This document shows, piece after piece, positions 4,855-6,158 of a DNA stretch of 6,158 nt. A model generated the notes under the pieces. The model worked only from the letters and a program-made list of their open reading frames with translations, had not been told where the DNA came from and searched no databases. The stretch is from Thermacetogenium sp. UBA5472 (GTDB lineage Bacteria > Bacillota > DSM-12270 > Thermacetogeniales > Thermacetogeniaceae), in the NCBI GenBank assembly GCA_002426495.1, contig DIQC01000033.1:1-6158 (forward strand), written 5' to 3'. The first letter of the stretch is position 1, and every line of letters begins with the position of its first letter. The position numbers were made by a program, and so were the translations under genes.

Positions 4855-5826
4855 GTGTTAACAAAAAGGCAAAACTTATTGGAAACTATTAAAGGTGGTA
4901 AACCGGATCGATTCGTAAATCAGTACGAATTTATGGACATTATCATGGAAGTTCCACTAGTAAAGGATTGTTTTTTAGAACCTGGTACGGAGAGAAAGAA
5001 TAACTGGGGCGTACACTACATCTGGCCAGAAGGACATATTGGCCAGATGCCTGTTCATGGTGAACACACAGTAATCAAAGATATAACAGAATGGAAAAAA
5101 TACGTTAAAGCACCCTCTGTAAAATTCTCTGATGAAGATTGGGCTCCCGCTATAAAACATGCCAATTCCGTCGACCGTAACGAGCAATTTGTAACAACCC
5201 CTTATTTTGCCGGTGTCTTTGAAATGTGTCACAACCTTTTAGGTATGGAAAATGCCCTGATGGCTTTCTATGAAGAGCCTGAATGTATGCATGAGCTCAT
5301 TGATTTTATTACTGAATATGAATTAGCCTTTGCCAAAGAAGTAATCGAGCATATCCATCCTGATGCTCTTTTCCATCATGATGATTGGGGAACACAAAGA
5401 AACTCTTTTATGTCTCCGGAGACGTTTAAAGAATTCTATGAACCAGCATACAAGAAGATATACGGATACTATAAAGAAAACGGTGTCGAATTAGTCGTGC
5501 ATCACTGTGACTGCTATGCAGCCAATCTGGTTCCTTCCATGATCGAAATGGGAATAGATATCTGGCAGGGATGCATGACAACCAATAACCCTGCTGAGCT
5601 TATCAAGAAATATGGTGGACAAATCAGCTTTATGGGGGGAATCGACAGTGGTGTTGTTGACTTCCCAGAATGGACACAAGAAATTGTTGATAGAGAAGTA
5701 GAGAAAGCTTGTAAAAATGGTAAGAAGTACTTTATTCCCTCTTTAACTCAGGGTCTGAATTTAAGTTCATTCCCAGGTGTATATGAGGCAGTGAGTGCTA
5801 CCATCGATAGAGTAAACAAAGGATAG
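4855..5826 (+). CDS. Uroporphyrinogen decarboxylase-superfamily corrinoid methyltransferase (MtaA/CmuC-like)
   Basis: 323 residues of a TIM-barrel UroD-fold protein. Its pairing with a corrinoid protein marks it as a methyltransferase and not a haem-pathway decarboxylase. Visible landmarks are KPDRF (16-20), GMENALMAFYEEPE (130-143), HHDDWGT (174-180) with SPETFKEFYEPAYKKIY (187-203), VVHHCDCY (214-221), EMGIDIWQ (231-238), and SFMGGIDS (258-265). In MtaA/MtbA a zinc that activates the thiol acceptor is bound by His-X-Cys and a C-terminal Cys. Here His216-X-Cys218 is present, but the C-terminal segment FIPSLTQGLNLSSFPGVY (293-310) has no Cys. The GTG start has AAGGAGGG (4839-4846) 8 nt upstream. 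It could be the substrate-side or the acceptor-side methyltransferase; substrate and acceptor (tetrahydrofolate or other) are not readable from sequence. True HemE is unlikely given the context. Confidence 0.88.
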   Translation: MLTKRQNLLETIKGGKPDRFVNQYEFMDIIMEVPLVKDCFLEPGTERKNNWGVHYIWPEGHIGQMPVHGEHTVIKDITEWKKYVKAPSVKFSDEDWAPAIKHANSVDRNEQFVTTPYFAGVFEMCHNLLGMENALMAFYEEPECMHELIDFITEYELAFAKEVIEHIHPDALFHHDDWGTQRNSFMSPETFKEFYEPAYKKIYGYYKENGVELVVHHCDCYAANLVPSMIEMGIDIWQGCMTTNNPAELIKKYGGQISFMGGIDSGVVDFPEWTQEIVDREVEKACKNGKKYFIPSLTQGLNLSSFPGVYEAVSATIDRVNKG

Positions 5827-5923
5827 CAAATCAGTTCTCTTGAGTCAGGCTTGAGTAATTTACTCTCTGGGTAGGACAGTTTCGGTTTGGCAGGTGTCCG
5901 TCTAAAAGAAGTTCCAAAATAAG

Positions 5924-5964
5924 AACGGCTAGGATCCAATATGGTTATCCTGGCCGTTTTGCTT
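5924..5964 (+). terminator. Strong intrinsic terminator of the corrinoid-methyltransferase operon
   Basis: AACGGCTAGGAT (5924-5935) pairs with ATCCTGGCCGTT (5947-5958) as a 12-bp stem with one G-U pair. The 11-nt loop can add a CCA/TGG inner pairing. The stem runs into TTTTGCTTTG. It lies 97 bases after the methyltransferase stop; between them I see only small repeats (CTTGAGT twice, 5839-5856, and GAGTA/TACTC at 5853-5865), no gene. Confidence 0.85.
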
Positions 5965-5975
5965 TGACAAGAAAG

Positions 5976-6034
5976 AAGGACAAAAGGGGACGTTCCTTAA
6001 TTGTCACTCAAAGGACAAAAGGGTACATGTGACA
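5976..6034 (+). repeat. REP-like direct and inverted repeat block
   Basis: AAGGACAAAAGGGGACGT (5976-5993) recurs 35 bases on as AAGGACAAAAGGGTACAT (6011-6028), 16 of 18 identical. The second copy is bracketed by TGTCAC (6002-6007) and GTGACA (6029-6034). Sequences of this GGGGAC...TGTCAC style are, from general experience, common intergenic debris in Clostridia and are often linked to REP/Y1-type transposases. No transposase reading frame is present here, so this is a remnant or a non-autonomous copy. Confidence 0.5.
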
Positions 6035-6072
6035 GGGGGATGGGGGTCTTGACACATAACGGCACAATAGAA

Positions 6073-6158
6073 GATGTGCTTATTCTTTAATCCCATCCTC
6101 AAATGAACATGCTCTCTTTTTTATATGCGGTAAATGGTGATTAAAGAATAAGCACATC
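6073..6158. repeat. 86-bp foldback element with perfect 20-bp inverted repeats at the right edge
   Basis: GATGTGCTTA...TTTAATC (6073-6092) has its exact reverse complement at 6139-6158, 20 of 20 bases. After one bulged T (6138) the stem continues four more pairs (CCAT 6093-6096 with ATGG 6134-6137). The loop is about 37 nt, AT-rich, with a run of T at 6117-6122. The right arm ends at the last base, so the outer boundary, possible longer arms and any target duplication cannot be seen. MITE-like element, large hairpin or assembly foldback are all open. Confidence 0.7.

Noticed and set aside
4208..4864. Long open frame on the minus strand opposite the corrinoid protein gene (218 codons).
   Set aside because: It is the antisense shadow of a clear B12-binding protein, has Ser/Thr/Pro/Ile-rich composition without domain motifs, and would overlap the real gene almost fully.
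5748..5939. Minus-strand open frame at the 3' end of the UroD-type gene and into the terminator.
   Set aside because: Covers a strong intrinsic terminator and the coding end of the methyltransferase; no ribosome site or motif seen.
6049..6077. TTGACA at 6049-6054 as a promoter -35 reading rightwards.
   Set aside because: No -10-like hexamer at 15-19 bases; the bases there (AGATGT) belong to the start of the inverted repeat.
6073..6158. Retron or other structured RNA flanked by a1/a2-like inverted repeats.
   Set aside because: The internal segment is only about 37-46 nt, no reverse transcriptase is in the window, and no msr/msd-like stems are visible.

Overview
The window reads as chromosomal DNA from a low-to-moderate GC, strictly anaerobic member of the Firmicutes (Clostridia or Negativicutes type). 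The evidence is the consensus Shine-Dalgarno sequences, sigma-A style promoters, TTG/GTG starts behind strong ribosome sites, a Gram-positive style YitT protein and a YpsC-type RNA methyltransferase, and a corrinoid-dependent methyl-transfer pair of the kind found in acetogens and related anaerobes. I cannot name the genus.

Layout from left to right. Positions 1-513 (+) hold the C-terminal part of an HI0933-family flavoprotein that starts outside the window. It converges on a stand-alone minC (563-1231, -) with a hairpin terminator between them. A 174-bp divergent region carries a 20-bp perfect palindrome and leads to a small GIY-YIG (UPF0213) protein (1406-1666, +). That gene converges on a YitT-family membrane protein (1685-2572, -). 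The YitT gene has its own promoter with both hexamers perfect and a 5' leader containing a hairpin. Behind it lies a THUMP-domain rRNA methyltransferase (2693-3847, -).

A 349-bp AT-rich gene-free region (3848-4196) follows and is the most structured regulatory DNA in the window. It has a TTGACA promoter, a 10+10 bp dyad at the predicted transcription start, and an 18-bp tandem duplication in a leader of about 200 nt. It drives a two-gene operon: a cobalamin-binding methyl-carrier protein (4197-4823) and a UroD/MtaA-superfamily methyltransferase (4855-5826), closed by a strong intrinsic terminator (5924-5964). In this family the methyltransferase moves a methyl group onto or off the cobalt of the partner corrinoid protein. 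The second methyltransferase and the reductive activator that a complete pathway needs are not in the window, and the substrate is unknown.

The right end (5965-6158) is non-coding and repeat-rich: two GGACAAAAGGG repeats with a TGTCAC/GTGACA inverted pair, then a perfect 20-bp inverted repeat whose second arm ends exactly at the last base. This looks like mobile-element remnant, a MITE-like hairpin, or a contig-edge artefact. The best candidates for something new are the promoter dyad plus tandem repeats in front of the methyltransferase module, and that module's altered zinc site. I did not find a clear unprecedented defence or mobile system.
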